From positions 124,001 through 188,000 of the forward strand of contig NZ_FODJ01000002.1 of NCBI RefSeq assembly GCF_900110345.1: DNA of 64,000 nt. The letters run 5' to 3'. The stretch comes from Amphibacillus marinus (GTDB lineage: Bacteria > Bacillota > Bacilli > Bacillales > Amphibacillaceae). The translations under genes and the position numbers were made by a program. The notes beneath the pieces are model-generated. The model searched no databases, was not told the DNA's origin, and saw only the letters and a program-made list of their open reading frames with translations. Below are positions 41,635-51,809 of the stretch, one piece after another; the stretch's first letter is position 1; each line of letters opens with the position of its first letter.

Positions 41635-42948
41635 TTAGATATTTAATAGATATTGATTGAATTTCGCCTTAATCTTTTCAACTTGACCAGAACGAATATT
41701 GATGTCTTTTAAATCAATGGCATGGGCTTCAAGCTCTTTTAAGCTAGACTTACCTGTCACGATTTTCTGACCGAGGTCAGATTTAAATGTTTGATAGCGC
41801 TCATCAACAATACCCTCGAAGAAGTTATCGTCAATCATTTTCTGTGCTACCTTTAAGCCAATTGCAAATGCATCCATTCCAGCAATATGCGCGTGGAAAA
41901 GATCTTCTGTTTCAAATGAACCACGGCGAACCTTGGCATCAAAGTTCAAGCCCCCACGACCTAAGCCACCATTTTTTAGAATTTCATACATAGCTAATGT
42001 CGTTGTATAAAGATCTGTCGGGAACTCATCTGTATCCCACCCTAACAATAGATCGCCTTGGTTAGCATCGACGGAACCGAGCATGCCACTCTCACGCGCA
42101 ACACGCAATTCATGCTCAAATGTGTGACCAGCTAACGTAGCGTGGTTTGCTTCAATATTAAATTTAAAGTGATCTTGTAAGTCATATTGGTATAAAAATG
42201 CAGTTGCTGTTGCAACATCAAAATCGTATTGATGTGTTGTTGGCTCTTTTGGTTTTGGCTCAATCAAAAACTGTGCATCGAAGCCAATTTCCTTCGCATA
42301 ATTAATTGCCATATGATAAAGATGGGCAAGATTTTGTTGCTCAAGCTTCATATTCGTATTTAATAGCGACTCATAGCCTTCACGGCCACCCCAGAATACA
42401 TAGTTCTCAGCACCAAGTTCTTTACCTACTTCTAGACCTTTCTTAACCTTACCGGCAGCATAAGCATAGACATCAGCATGAGAAGTCGTACCTGCACCAT
42501 GAGTCCAGCGTGGGTTTGTGAACATATTTGCTGTATTCCAAAGCAATTTAGTTTTACTGTCCTTCATGTATTCCTTAATCATACTGACGATCTCATCAAG
42601 ATTTTTGTTAGATTCACGTAACGTGTCACCCTCTGGTGCTACATCAACATCGTGAAAGCAAAAGAATGGTGCATTAATCTTTTCGAAAAATTCGAAAGCG
42701 GCTTCAACCCGTGCCTTAGCAAGATCCATCCCTTTCAAGTGATCCCATGGACGAGTTGCTGTCCCTGCGCCAAACGGGTCAGTTCCATTCGCTACAAAGG
42801 TATGCCAGTATGCAATACCATAACGAAGTGTTTCCTCCATTGTTTTACCACCAATTTGCTCTTCTGGGTTGTAAAATTTAAATGCATACGGATTATTTGA
42901 ATGACGACCTTCATACTTTACTTTTGAAACTTCTTTAAAATAGGTCAA
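41635..42948 (-). CDS. xylA: xylose isomerase
   Basis: 437 residues, the class II length. Catalytic and metal residues are visible: [13 protein letters not shown] (His), [21 protein letters not shown] (Glu), [18 protein letters not shown] and [19 protein letters not shown]. It turns xylose into xylulose. The reading frame seems to begin with TTG (TTG ACC TAT), 7 nt after GGAGG; there is no ATG nearby. Confidence 0.96.
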   Translation of the reverse strand: MTYFKEVSKVKYEGRHSNNPYAFKFYNPEEQIGGKTMEETLRYGIAYWHTFVANGTDPFGAGTATRPWDHLKGMDLAKARVEAAFEFFEKINAPFFCFHDVDVAPEGDTLRESNKNLDEIVSMIKEYMKDSKTKLLWNTANMFTNPRWTHGAGTTSHADVYAYAAGKVKKGLEVGKELGAENYVFWGGREGYESLLNTNMKLEQQNLAHLYHMAINYAKEIGFDAQFLIEPKPKEPTTHQYDFDVATATAFLYQYDLQDHFKFNIEANHATLAGHTFEHELRVARESGMLGSVDANQGDLLLGWDTDEFPTDLYTTTLAMYEILKNGGLGRGGLNFDAKVRRGSFETEDLFHAHIAGMDAFAIGLKVAQKMIDDNFFEGIVDERYQTFKSDLGQKIVTGKSSLKELEAHAIDLKDINIRSGQVEKIKAKFNQYLLNI

Positions 42949-42990
42949 ACGAAAAACCTCCTAAAATATCATATTATTTTTGCTATTTGT

Positions 42991-43019
42991 ATTCTATCAC
43001 GTTTAACTTAGTTAGTCTA
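42991..43019 (-). promoter_or_regulatory. xylA promoter
   Basis: Minus strand TAGACT (43014-43019), 17 bp, TAGAAT (42991-42996). The -35 box is inside the XylR-type operator. Confidence 0.6.
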
Positions 43020-43037
43020 TCGAATTAACTAAGTTAA
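43003..43037. promoter_or_regulatory. XylR-type operator
   Basis: TTAACTTAGTTA (43003-43014) and its exact complement TAACTAAGTTAA (43026-43037) with an 11-bp spacer. Bacillus XylR sites have TTAGTTT...AAACTAA arms with a similar gap. The site overlaps the xylA promoter. No xylR gene is in the window. Confidence 0.75.
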
Positions 43038-43046
43038 ATTAATTTT

Positions 43047-43060
43047 TTTTAGCGCTTTCA
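43047..43060 (-). promoter_or_regulatory. cre site upstream of xylA
   Basis: Minus strand TGAAAGCGCTAAAA agrees with the CcpA consensus and lies just upstream of the XylR-type operator. Confidence 0.65.
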
Positions 43061-43151
43061 TTATTGTTATATCAGTTTGAGAAGACCTATTGCTTTTGCT
43101 AGTTTTTTTAGATAACAAACTTAACATAGTTTAAACAACAGCTATTGGCCT

Positions 43152-43997
43152 TCACACACCCGAATAGGCCATAAATCCGCCATCAATTGGAATACTTGTG
43201 CCTGTAACAAAACCGCTATATGTGTCATCAGCTAACCACAGGAGCGCACCATGCAAATCTTCTGGTTTTCCTAATCGCTGCATTGGTGTATGGCTCAAAA
43301 TCTTTTCCGTTCGTTCGGTATAAGAGCCATCTTCGTTCGTTAGTAAGCGCCGATTTTGTTCAGTTAGGAAAAATCCAGGTGCTATCGCATTCACACGAAC
43401 GCCTTCTTTGCCAAAGTGTACCGCCATCCACTGCGTAAAGTTATCAATTCCAGCTTTCGCAGCACTATAAGCCGGCACTTTCGTCATCGGGCTTGGTGCA
43501 CTCATTGACGACATATTAATAATGCTACCCTTCGTTTTAAGTAACTCATGTGTAAAAACTTGCGAGGGCAGAAGTGTACCCATCAAATTCAAATTAAAAA
43601 CATGATTAAATCCTTTTTGAGTAAGGTCGAAAAAACTACGAACTTCTGAATCACTGACATCTTCTTTAGCATAAACTTCATTAGTAGTAGAACCTTCTGG
43701 ATGATTTCCGCCAGCTCCATTTATAAGTAAATCAACTTTACCGAACGCTTGGACGACCTCCGCTTTAGCCTGTTCAACAATCTCTCGATCTGTAACATCG
43801 CAAAGAACAGAAATAGCTTCGCCACTATGTGCATTAATATCTTCAGCTACTTTATCACCAAATTCTTTCGGGTAATTTAAAATAGCAATCTTCACCCCAT
43901 ACTCAGCAAGCTTGCGGGCCATCGAGCCGCAAAGAATACCGCCACCACCTGTAACAACAGCTACCTTACCTTTTAAATTAACATGTGCGGGTGTCAT
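43152..43997 (-). CDS. short-chain dehydrogenase, D-fructuronate (mannonate) reductase type
   Basis: 281 residues: NAD(P) motif VAVTGGGG-like GKVAVVTGGGGILCGSMA, NGAGG, catalytic Ser in INMSSMSA and YxxxK in VPAYSAAKAG, C-terminal TGTSIPIDGG. In gene clusters with uxuA this family reduces fructuronate to mannonate (YjmF-like). The start at 43997 overlaps the uxuA stop by 4 bp and has GGAGGAGGAAG before it; a longer frame start at 44024 is less likely. Confidence 0.85.
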   Translation of the reverse strand: MTPAHVNLKGKVAVVTGGGGILCGSMARKLAEYGVKIAILNYPKEFGDKVAEDINAHSGEAISVLCDVTDREIVEQAKAEVVQAFGKVDLLINGAGGNHPEGSTTNEVYAKEDVSDSEVRSFFDLTQKGFNHVFNLNLMGTLLPSQVFTHELLKTKGSIINMSSMSAPSPMTKVPAYSAAKAGIDNFTQWMAVHFGKEGVRVNAIAPGFFLTEQNRRLLTNEDGSYTERTEKILSHTPMQRLGKPEDLHGALLWLADDTYSGFVTGTSIPIDGGFMAYSGV

Positions 43998-45064
43998 TGT
44001 TCTTCCTCCTCCAACATATCCCAAAGTCCTTGTAAATACATTGCACCTAAAGCACGATCATAGAGCCCATAACCCGGTCGTCCTTCTTCGCCCCAAATCA
44101 TGCGACCATGATCAGGACGAAGATAACCCTTGTATTGATTTTTATTCAAAACTTTAATTAAACCTTTTACATCAACAGACGCTGAGTTATCTTTGTGAGC
44201 CACTTCGTGAAAATCACCATTTGCTTTATGGGCGACGTTTCTAATATGCATAAACGGAACACGATCCATTGCTATAAATTTATCAAAGATCGTAATTAAA
44301 TTATTATCCCGGTTTGCACCTAAAGAACCTGAGCATAAGGTAAGACCGTTCTCAGGCTCATTCACCGCTTGGACAATCCGATCTAGATCTTGCTCGTTTT
44401 TCACAATGCGTGGTAAACCAAATACAGACCATGGCGGATCATCTGGGTGGATTGCCATTCTAATATTACATTCTTTTGCAACTGGAATAACTTGCTCTAA
44501 AAAGTAAACAAGATTGTAGAAGAGACGGTCCTCCGTCATTCCTTGATATTTTTCAAACAACTCTGCAATATGTGCGAGTCGCTCAGGTTCCCACCCTGGC
44601 ATTGTTAACCCTTTTGAGCTTTCGGTAATCCGATCAATCATTTCTTTGGGGTCAACACCTTCTATTTGGTCACGTTGATAAGAAAGCACCGTTGAATGAT
44701 CCGGCAATGGCATTGCTAAATCAGACCGTGTCCAATCAAAGATTGGCATAAAGTTATAACAAATAACTTTGACACCATATTTACTTAGAGTACGAATGGT
44801 CGCTTTATAGTTTTCAATATACTGATCACGGGATGGTAGGCCAAGCTTAATATCATCATGAACATTGACACTTTCAATAACCTCGAGCTCTAAGTTAGCT
44901 TCCTTAACTCGATTATATAATGCCTCAATATCCTGCTCCGGCCACTCATCACCGGCCGGGATATGAAATAAAGCGCCAACAACACCAGTCATGCCGGGAA
45001 TTTGTTTAATATACGTAAGTGGAACTGTATCCGTCTCACCAAACCATCTGAATGTCATTTTCAC
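43994..45064 (-). CDS. uxuA: mannonate dehydratase
   Basis: 356 residues of the UxuA family: MTFRWFGETDTVPLTYIKQIPG at the start, MAIHPDDPPWSVFGLPRIV, CSGSLGANRDN and LRPDHGRMIWGEE near the end (metal ligands His, Cys, His, Asp). It makes 2-keto-3-deoxygluconate. A GTG at 45064, 9 nt after AAAGGAGG, is the probable start. uxaC, kdgK and kdgA are not adjacent. Confidence 0.95.
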   Translation of the reverse strand: MKMTFRWFGETDTVPLTYIKQIPGMTGVVGALFHIPAGDEWPEQDIEALYNRVKEANLELEVIESVNVHDDIKLGLPSRDQYIENYKATIRTLSKYGVKVICYNFMPIFDWTRSDLAMPLPDHSTVLSYQRDQIEGVDPKEMIDRITESSKGLTMPGWEPERLAHIAELFEKYQGMTEDRLFYNLVYFLEQVIPVAKECNIRMAIHPDDPPWSVFGLPRIVKNEQDLDRIVQAVNEPENGLTLCSGSLGANRDNNLITIFDKFIAMDRVPFMHIRNVAHKANGDFHEVAHKDNSASVDVKGLIKVLNKNQYKGYLRPDHGRMIWGEEGRPGYGLYDRALGAMYLQGLWDMLEEEEQ

Positions 45065-45082
45065 AAAAAAGGACCTCCTTTT

Positions 45083-47134
45083 TTAATAAATTGTTCGATT
45101 GTGCTGATCTGCGATACCAGACTTGCGGTAGAAATAAGTATTAATAATATCACGCCATTCTTTAGCAGACCATAACTGATGCTCTAGTCGAGCCTTAACA
45201 TCGTGATGACGTTGTTCGTCAATATGCTCACTCACCTCATTCCAAATCTTAATCATCGCCTCGACCTGTTCAACACCCTTAAAATGAGTATCATAGATGT
45301 GTTGAATAACTGTCTTGCCACTTTTCAGCTGATACGTATACGGCACATGGTGGAAGAAGAGCAATAACTCATCTGGACAGCTTTCCAGCTCCTCATAATA
45401 CTTGCTATTTGCCTCATGATACTGACCAATGTAACCAGTACCAGACTTTATCGTCCGATCAACACCAAGTCCATCCCGATCGGCAAAGTGATAGGTTCCC
45501 CACGCCATATACTCATAGCCATCAATATTAGGTCCATAATGATGGTTGACGTTCACCATCCAACCAATCCCCAACGGTGACGTGTAGTTCTCGTAGGCTT
45601 GCCATGATGGCATCACCATTGCTCCTATCGCATCTACAACTGACTTATTAAGGCCAAATGTCTGTTCAATCCACTCTAAAGCAATCTCCTCAGCTGTTAA
45701 ATCTGGATTCCAGATTAAGCGACCATAGCCATATAAGTTTAGCTGAGCAAAAGTATGACCAGTCCAATTGTAATCCCTACCTACATTTGAAACAGCTACA
45801 ATACCGGCTACCTTATTATTAAATACTTCTCCACTGACGACATCCTTAACCTTGGTCCCTTCACCTTTAGCGTAAGTATCAAATTCTAGTACCTCCTTCC
45901 ACTGTGGAATAAGATAAACAAGATGACGCTGTTGCCCCAAATACTCCTGGGCAATCTGAAACTCCAAGAATTGATTGGTTTTTGCTAAGCCGCCAATTAA
46001 TGGCGAAACAGGCTCTCTTACTTGAAAATCCATTGGGCCATTTTTAATTTGAAGAATAACATTGTCAGCAAATTGACCATCTAATGGCATAAAATGATCA
46101 TAGGCAGCACGAGCACGGTCAGTTTTGCGATCACGCCAATCTTGCTTGCAATCATAGACAAAGCAACGCCAAATCACTTTTCCACCAAATGGCTTGATTG
46201 CTTCAGCTAACATGTTTGCCCCTTCCGCATGATTACGTCCATATGTAAACGGACCTGGCCTGTTTTCTGAATCTGCTTTAACGAGGAAGCCGCCTAGTCG
46301 TGGTACTGCTTGATAGACGTTGGCCACAGTGTCCTGCCAAAAACGTTTTACTCCCTCATCTAAAGGATCAGCAGTGTTTAAGCCGCCTATCTCAATTGGA
46401 GCGGCATAATTAATACTTAAATACATCGTAATACCATACTGATTAAAAATATCAGAGGTTTGGCTAACTTCCTTTAAATAGGTATCTGTAATCAGCTCTG
46501 TTTCTTTTTGATGAACATTAACATTATTAATTGTTAACGCATTAATACCAACTGAGCTAAGTAGCCTTGCATAATCCTGGATACGCTGACGGTCTTGAAT
46601 AAACTGATAGTCTTCATAAAAAAACGATCGTCCGGCATACCCCCGCTCAACTGAGCCATCCATATCATCCCAATGATTAATCATTCGGACCGGGTTTTTT
46701 GGTTGCTCTGTGATGTTAAGGTCACTAAGCTGCGCTTGCCGTTGAATAAGACGAAGCAAATGAAAAGTTCCATACAAGAGAGCTCTGCTTGACCCGCCCG
46801 ATAAACGTAGAACTTTCTGTGACTCGTTAAGCTGATAAGCTTCCTCAGGTAGTGCTTTATTAATAGTCAAATGAAGGCCTACCTTATGTGTATGTTGATA
46901 ATCGACAACTGGCGTAAAACCCACCATTTCCTTAAGTGCCACGCTCAGCTCCGTAATACAACTGGAAATTATTTCATTTTCATCTGCAACACTGATCTTA
47001 CTAAACTGCGCTTTTATGTCGCTAATGTAATCCTGATTTAAAATGGGTTGATACTGGAGCCAAGCACGATAACTTGTAAGTTGCTTTTCTGATAGCCCAT
47101 CTACACGTTTTTCAGATTGTCTAAATACGTTCAT
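45083..47134 (-). CDS. aguA: GH67 alpha-glucuronidase
   Basis: 683 residues, the normal GH67 size. [22 protein letters not shown] is the family signature; catalytic carboxylates are expected in [23 protein letters not shown] and the Asp/Glu stretch further on. It removes 4-O-methylglucuronic acid from the ends of xylo-oligosaccharides. No signal peptide, so it works after import. A GTG at 47146 overlaps the ribosome site AAGGAGTG; the ATG at 47134 is chosen. Confidence 0.95.
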   Translation of the reverse strand: MNVFRQSEKRVDGLSEKQLTSYRAWLQYQPILNQDYISDIKAQFSKISVADENEIISSCITELSVALKEMVGFTPVVDYQHTHKVGLHLTINKALPEEAYQLNESQKVLRLSGGSSRALLYGTFHLLRLIQRQAQLSDLNITEQPKNPVRMINHWDDMDGSVERGYAGRSFFYEDYQFIQDRQRIQDYARLLSSVGINALTINNVNVHQKETELITDTYLKEVSQTSDIFNQYGITMYLSINYAAPIEIGGLNTADPLDEGVKRFWQDTVANVYQAVPRLGGFLVKADSENRPGPFTYGRNHAEGANMLAEAIKPFGGKVIWRCFVYDCKQDWRDRKTDRARAAYDHFMPLDGQFADNVILQIKNGPMDFQVREPVSPLIGGLAKTNQFLEFQIAQEYLGQQRHLVYLIPQWKEVLEFDTYAKGEGTKVKDVVSGEVFNNKVAGIVAVSNVGRDYNWTGHTFAQLNLYGYGRLIWNPDLTAEEIALEWIEQTFGLNKSVVDAIGAMVMPSWQAYENYTSPLGIGWMVNVNHHYGPNIDGYEYMAWGTYHFADRDGLGVDRTIKSGTGYIGQYHEANSKYYEELESCPDELLLFFHHVPYTYQLKSGKTVIQHIYDTHFKGVEQVEAMIKIWNEVSEHIDEQRHHDVKARLEHQLWSAKEWRDIINTYFYRKSGIADQHNRTIY

Positions 47135-47167
47135 ACCATTAGTCACTCCTTAATTCCCCACATAAGT

Positions 47168-47246
47168 AAGTAAATCTTTAATCAGAGGCGGTTTACCCAC
47201 TGACTGTTGGTCTCTCAATTACCATAGTTCAATTAACCTGCGATAA
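47168..47246 (+). repeat. dispersed two-part repeat, copy d
   Basis: Part B AAGTAAATCTTTAATC (47168-47183) and part A CATAGTTCAATTAACCTGCG with ATAA (47223-47246). CCACTGACTGTTGGTC between them matches inner echoes in copy c. It fills the gap between the permease gene and aguA. Confidence 0.55.
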
Positions 47247-47294
47247 GCATAGCGCTTCAAGCCGTTAAGCTCTCAGCGCTTGCTAAGAAAGAAA

Positions 47295-48224
47295 TTATCC
47301 TTTTACGCCACCTATCGTTAATCCTTTAACAAAATATTTCTGCAAAAATGGATAGACCATAATAATTGGAACAGAAACAACGACAGTCATTGCTGCCCGA
47401 ATAGATTGTGGTGTTACCGTTTCAATGACGCCACTTTGTGAGGCAGCAAAGGCTGACTCAGCACCTGCACCAGAGTTAAACGCTGCATTGGAATTGCTCA
47501 ATACTTTCATTAATTCGTACTGTAATGTACTCAATTCTGGAATGGAAGAATTATAAATGAATACATCAAACCATTGGTTCCATTGGCCTACCGCTACGAA
47601 CAATGACACCGTTGCGATAACAGGTAAGGCTAATGGTAACGCAATACGAAAAAATTGCGTGAATTCTCCAGCCCCATCCATTCGTGCTGATTCAAATAAG
47701 GTTTCTGGTAGCCCTTCGATAAACGACCGGATAACAATGACATTAAAAACACCAATTAATGTTGGGAAAATGTAAACCCAAAACGAGCCAATTAAACCTA
47801 ATTCTCTATGCAACAAATAAGTTGGAATTAAACCTGCATTCATATACATGGTCATGACAAACGTGATTGTTACAAATTTTTTCAAAAAGAAATGTTGTCT
47901 TGAAATAGTGTAAGCTACCATTGCAGATGCAAACACGCCTAAAATTGTACCCGTAACAGTCCTTAGCACTGACGTTAAGCCCGCTCGAAGAATTTGGGCC
48001 TCGTTAAAAACATGCTGATAGTTATACCAAGTAAACTCACGCGGCAACAGCCTTAATCCTCCTCTTACTGTGTCCGTTGAAGTATTTAAGGAAATAGCCA
48101 AGGTGTTCAGCATTGGGTAGAGCATGACCACTACCAGCAAAAGCATAATTACAATATTAATTGAATCAAAAATCAGATCGTCAACACTTCTTCTTTTCCC
48201 TTTTAATCTATTAATCAGATTCAT
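47295..48224 (-). CDS. carbohydrate ABC permease (LplC/YtcP-like)
   Basis: 309 residues with six helices and the binding-protein-dependent permease loop (EGLPETLFESARMDGAGEFTQFFRIALPLALP). C-terminal YFVKGLTIGGVKG is typical of LplC-type subunits. It pairs with the permease 12 bp upstream and with the lipoprotein at 49.5-51.2 kb for import of aldouronates or xylo-oligosaccharides; the ATPase (MsmX-like, shared) is not encoded here. Confidence 0.92.
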   Translation of the reverse strand: MNLINRLKGKRRSVDDLIFDSINIVIMLLLVVVMLYPMLNTLAISLNTSTDTVRGGLRLLPREFTWYNYQHVFNEAQILRAGLTSVLRTVTGTILGVFASAMVAYTISRQHFFLKKFVTITFVMTMYMNAGLIPTYLLHRELGLIGSFWVYIFPTLIGVFNVIVIRSFIEGLPETLFESARMDGAGEFTQFFRIALPLALPVIATVSLFVAVGQWNQWFDVFIYNSSIPELSTLQYELMKVLSNSNAAFNSGAGAESAFAASQSGVIETVTPQSIRAAMTVVVSVPIIMVYPFLQKYFVKGLTIGGVKG

Positions 48225-48236
48225 AGTAGCCCTCCT

Positions 48237-49235
48237 CTAGAATAATCTTGCTTCCCCAAGTTTTTGTGCAATTTTATTAGCAGCAAAGAGGAAAATAAAT
48301 GATACAACTGTTTTAAACATCCCAGCTGCGGTTGCAAGTGAGAAGTTGGCCATTGAGATACCGTAGCGCAAAACAAAGATATCAAGGTTCTCTGCATAAT
48401 CCATATTTAACGGGTTCATTAATAAATATTGCGCCTCGAAACCCGATTCAAGAATGTAGCCAATATTCATAATCATTAAAATGACAACTACTGATCTAAT
48501 GCCAGGTAAAGTAATATAAAAAATTCTTTGTAGTCGCGAAGCTCCGTCAATTTCTGCTGCTTCGTATTGTTCTTGATCAATCATCGTAATCGCGGCCAGA
48601 TAAATAATGGAGTTCCAGCCTACGGACTTCCAGACATCAGAAGCACCAATGATTCCCCAAAAGTATTGTCCAACACCTAAAAACATAATCGGTTGATCAA
48701 TAATTCCTAGATTTAGCAATAACACATTAATAATGCCATCCTCCATTGCTAAAGCAGACGATACTAGTCCAGCTACAACCACCCAAGAAAGAAAATGTGG
48801 CATATAGCTAATTGTCTGTACAATTCGTTTAAACCCAATTTGTCTAAGTTCATTTAATAAGACAGCTAACGTTATTGCTGTAACAAAACCCAGAATAAGA
48901 TTAATAATACTCATTGCCAACGTATTCCTCATAACCTCTAAAAAGCGTTGATCTTGAAATAAAAATTTAAATTGGTCAAATCCTACCCAGTCAGATTCAA
49001 AAAAGCCCCGAGCAGGTCTGAAATTTTGAAAAGCCATTACCCAGCCACCAAGCGGCAAATACTTAAAGACAAACAACCATAATAGAAATGGAATACTCAT
49101 TAAAAGTAATTCCTTTTGCTCGCGGCATTTTGTAAAGAAGTAGTTCAAGCCTTTGCGTGGACCTTTTTGCCTTCTTGGCATCTTAGCTTTCTTTATCTCT
49201 TCAGTTACAGTTAATGGACGTACAGGTACTCCCAT
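48237..49235 (-). CDS. carbohydrate ABC permease (LplB/YteP-like)
   Basis: 332 residues with six helices and the EAA loop (DQEQYEAAEIDGASRLQRIFYITLPGIR). AAGGAGGCAATTT precedes the ATG. The gap to the upstream binding-protein gene holds a terminator-like hairpin, as expected when the binding protein must be made in excess. Confidence 0.92.
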   Translation of the reverse strand: MGVPVRPLTVTEEIKKAKMPRRQKGPRKGLNYFFTKCREQKELLLMSIPFLLWLFVFKYLPLGGWVMAFQNFRPARGFFESDWVGFDQFKFLFQDQRFLEVMRNTLAMSIINLILGFVTAITLAVLLNELRQIGFKRIVQTISYMPHFLSWVVVAGLVSSALAMEDGIINVLLLNLGIIDQPIMFLGVGQYFWGIIGASDVWKSVGWNSIIYLAAITMIDQEQYEAAEIDGASRLQRIFYITLPGIRSVVVILMIMNIGYILESGFEAQYLLMNPLNMDYAENLDIFVLRYGISMANFSLATAAGMFKTVVSFIFLFAANKIAQKLGEARLF

Positions 49236-49455
49236 AATAAATTGCCTCCTTAATCATGCATTAATTTAGAAAAATAAATTGACTCGTTAAAGCAAGTCAT
49301 TAATCAGCTGCGCTTGACTAGCTACCTAACTCTGCATTCTCATTTACCTTTTATCCTACTAATTAGTCAGATCATACCCAGGCAAAGAGCTGTTTTCTGA
49401 TCTATTTTGCTAAACTAATACATAAAATAATGTCACACCTAAATGATAGGGTTAA

Positions 49456-49495
49456 AATAAGGCTGATGGTAAACACTGTTTACCATCGCCTTATT
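49456..49495 (-). terminator. partial terminator after the binding-protein gene
   Basis: Arms 49456-49474 (one bulged T) and 49478-49495 form an 18-bp stem with a 3-nt loop, followed by TTTTAACCC on the minus strand, 4 bp after the stop of the solute-binding gene. Confidence 0.8.
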
Positions 49496-49499
49496 AAAA

Positions 49500-51185
49500 T
49501 TATCTAAATTGCCAGTTACCGTTGATTCGTTCTCTAACAGTATTTGTAAAGAATTCTTCATAAACATCAACATCTAAGTTGCGATATGCTTCTTCAAATG
49601 TAGCCCACTCATCTTCAAAATCAGTCGGATTTGCCAATACAATTCTTGGATAGTGACGCTTGGTTAGCTCCTCTGAACGTTCTGAGAACAGCGCAACATC
49701 AGAGCCTTGTTCAATGTTAGCACTCCAAGCTGGATACCAAGGACGATCTTGCGGCTGAGAGAACAATTCAGAGAACGTTTGAATACCGTATGCATCAAGA
49801 TAGACACGATCTTCTTCATCATAAGTCGCTGATGCTACTTCAGGCTGACGACGTGATTCAACCGCATTTCCATCATTAAATGAACCGTTTAGTCTTGGCC
49901 AGTTCCACTCAAATACAGTCATACCAACATCACGACGTTCATCCTGATCACCTGCTAATTCAACCTGCTCATCAGTTCGGTAGTAACGACCATCCTCGTC
50001 AACTGAATAATGGCGCTCCTCTTCTCCCCACATTACAAGCTTTTGCATATCTTCTTGAATGAGTCGATCCCAATATTGAATGATACGTTCTGGATTTTCA
50101 GCACTAACCGTAATTCCTACCCCACGGTTTTGTGTAAACGACGGTGGATCAATATATTGATCTGTAATTGATTCGTCTAAAACGACTGGCAGTGCCATAT
50201 ATTCTTTCTCTGGATCACCTAAATCTTCAATGGCTACTCGAGCTTGGCCAAACTGCCAACCATAATCGAAAAAGCCGAGAACACGCCCAGAAGATAGCTT
50301 AGCTAAATAATCATCGGTATTCATAACAAACATTTCTTGGTCTAAATAACCACCATCATTTAATTCATTAAGTGCTTGCAAGTAACGTTTAGCATATTCA
50401 GAGTCGGCATAAACACTTGCCTCATGTGTATCTAAGTCGACCATGACACCACCATCATTTGGAAAGCCCGCTAAATGATTCGGAACATTTGAGAAGGTAA
50501 AAAAGCTCGTGTCATAGGTCAATCCTGTAAATGGAACGGTATTCATCCCATCAATTTGCGGATTTTCATCTGCATAACGTTTAATAACATCAAAATATTC
50601 TTCTAATGTATTAATTTCAGGGAAATCGTATTCTTTTAATACACCCCTTTGAATCCAAAATGCACCTTGATCAATATTAGGGTTTGGCACAAATTCATTA
50701 ATTGTTGGTCCGAACGGAATGTAATAAATATTACCGTCAGGCATTGTGAAACGATCAAGATAATCATCATACATAGCAAGAATGTTCTGCCCATGCTCTT
50801 CAAGTAAATCGTTTAACGGAATAAACGCATCTGCATCAAGCATCATGTCAATACCGTGGTCTGGCACTACAACGTCAGGATATTGCCCGCCTGCAACCAT
50901 AACGCCTAATTTCTCCATTAAATCGCCAACTAGGTATTCCATTTGAAAATTAACACCTGTCTCATCTTCAAGCATTCCACCAATTTCTGTTTCATTTGTG
51001 TGAATATCACTACCAGAGGCACCAATAAAATAGTGATAGGTTACTGGATCAGTTGATCCCTCTTCGCCAGCATCTGTTGGATTGTCATTAGTCGCTGTTG
51101 ATTGATCATCATTACCACCACAAGCAACTAGTAACATAAAAAAGCTAATAAAGATTAGTACGGACAGACTTTTCTTTTTAAACAT
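49500..51185 (-). CDS. lipoprotein solute-binding protein for oligosaccharides (LplA-like)
   Basis: 561 residues. Signal peptide with lipobox LLVACGGND, so it is anchored outside the membrane. The rest is a large family-1 binding protein of the LplA/YtcQ kind (GVMVAGGQYPDVVVPDHGID, FDYGWQFGQARVAIEDLGDPE). Taking the ATG at 51185 puts AAAGGGG 8 nt upstream; the ATG at 51203 overlaps that site. It should bind aldouronic acids or xylo-oligosaccharides. The promoter carries a cre site. Confidence 0.9.
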   Translation of the reverse strand: MFKKKSLSVLIFISFFMLLVACGGNDDQSTATNDNPTDAGEEGSTDPVTYHYFIGASGSDIHTNETEIGGMLEDETGVNFQMEYLVGDLMEKLGVMVAGGQYPDVVVPDHGIDMMLDADAFIPLNDLLEEHGQNILAMYDDYLDRFTMPDGNIYYIPFGPTINEFVPNPNIDQGAFWIQRGVLKEYDFPEINTLEEYFDVIKRYADENPQIDGMNTVPFTGLTYDTSFFTFSNVPNHLAGFPNDGGVMVDLDTHEASVYADSEYAKRYLQALNELNDGGYLDQEMFVMNTDDYLAKLSSGRVLGFFDYGWQFGQARVAIEDLGDPEKEYMALPVVLDESITDQYIDPPSFTQNRGVGITVSAENPERIIQYWDRLIQEDMQKLVMWGEEERHYSVDEDGRYYRTDEQVELAGDQDERRDVGMTVFEWNWPRLNGSFNDGNAVESRRQPEVASATYDEEDRVYLDAYGIQTFSELFSQPQDRPWYPAWSANIEQGSDVALFSERSEELTKRHYPRIVLANPTDFEDEWATFEEAYRNLDVDVYEEFFTNTVRERINGNWQFR

Positions 51186-51228
51186 TTGACTAACCCCTTT
51201 CATTAATTAAAAACTATTAACTCGCTTA

Positions 51229-51247
51229 TGAAAGCACTTTCATTATA
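51229..51247 (-). promoter_or_regulatory. promoter -10 and cre site of the importer operon
   Basis: Minus strand TATAAT (51242-51247) is followed at once by the symmetric TGAAAGTGCTTTCA (51229-51242), a CcpA site with one change from the central CG. The -35 box is weak, so the two-component regulator may activate here. Confidence 0.6.
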
Positions 51248-51809
51248 GCGCTTACTACGTTGTTATTCACCATGATAAACTAAAGAGCGAGCCTTAAAAA
51301 ATATAGATGTTTTTTTGCTCTATGCAAGATAGGCTTAGGCATTTATTCATATATAACTGAACTTTCGCATCAACATATTCAGGTTCTGCTAAGCTGACTG
51401 AAGGGTTGACGAAGCAGCAAATCCCATCTCTTAGCTTGTTGACCGATAATAAGCACTATTTTCGTTTCTACTCCTAACTTTGCACGGTTGGAATGATTCA
51501 TTGATGAAGAACACCCGACTAAGTGGAGCTAAGCAATGGCTGAGACTCCTGCGGGAATTGGATGAGCTGAAGATTCGCTTTTGGCACGCATTTCTTCACA
51601 AAGTTGGGATGTGTCCCGTCCTGTGACAACGTCTAAATGACCTACATCATGTAGGCCCGAAGCCAGCCCTCTGGAAAGCGAATCCTTACTTTCGGGAACG
51701 ATATCGCACCAAATGGATAAGAAAGTCAACATAGGTATTGCCTACCGACTCTTCCAAACACCTTAACTGCTTGATGACTATTTTCAGTGTGTGAAAGTTG
51801 CGTACATAA
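51248..51809. other. long gene-free stretch upstream of the importer operon
   Basis: No believable gene on either strand. It holds the Bacillaceae-type repeat (51520-51690). The remainder is AT-rich and could contain binding sites for the AraC-type regulator, which I cannot define by eye. Confidence 0.5.
51520..51690 (+). repeat. Bacillaceae GAGACTCCTGCGGGA-type repeat, degenerate copy
   Basis: It contains GAGACTCCTGCGGGA (51542-51556) and GGAAAGCGAATCC (51673-51685), the two landmarks of a structured repeat that I recall from many Bacillaceae genomes. GATTCGCTTT (51572-51581) pairs with AAAGCGAATC (51675-51684), and CCTACATCATGTAGG (51641-51655) forms an inner hairpin. A 67-codon frame in it is an artefact. 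Confidence 0.7.

Noticed and set aside
51529-51732. 67-codon minus strand frame
   Set aside because: It lies entirely within the structured Bacillaceae-type repeat and has no ribosome site.
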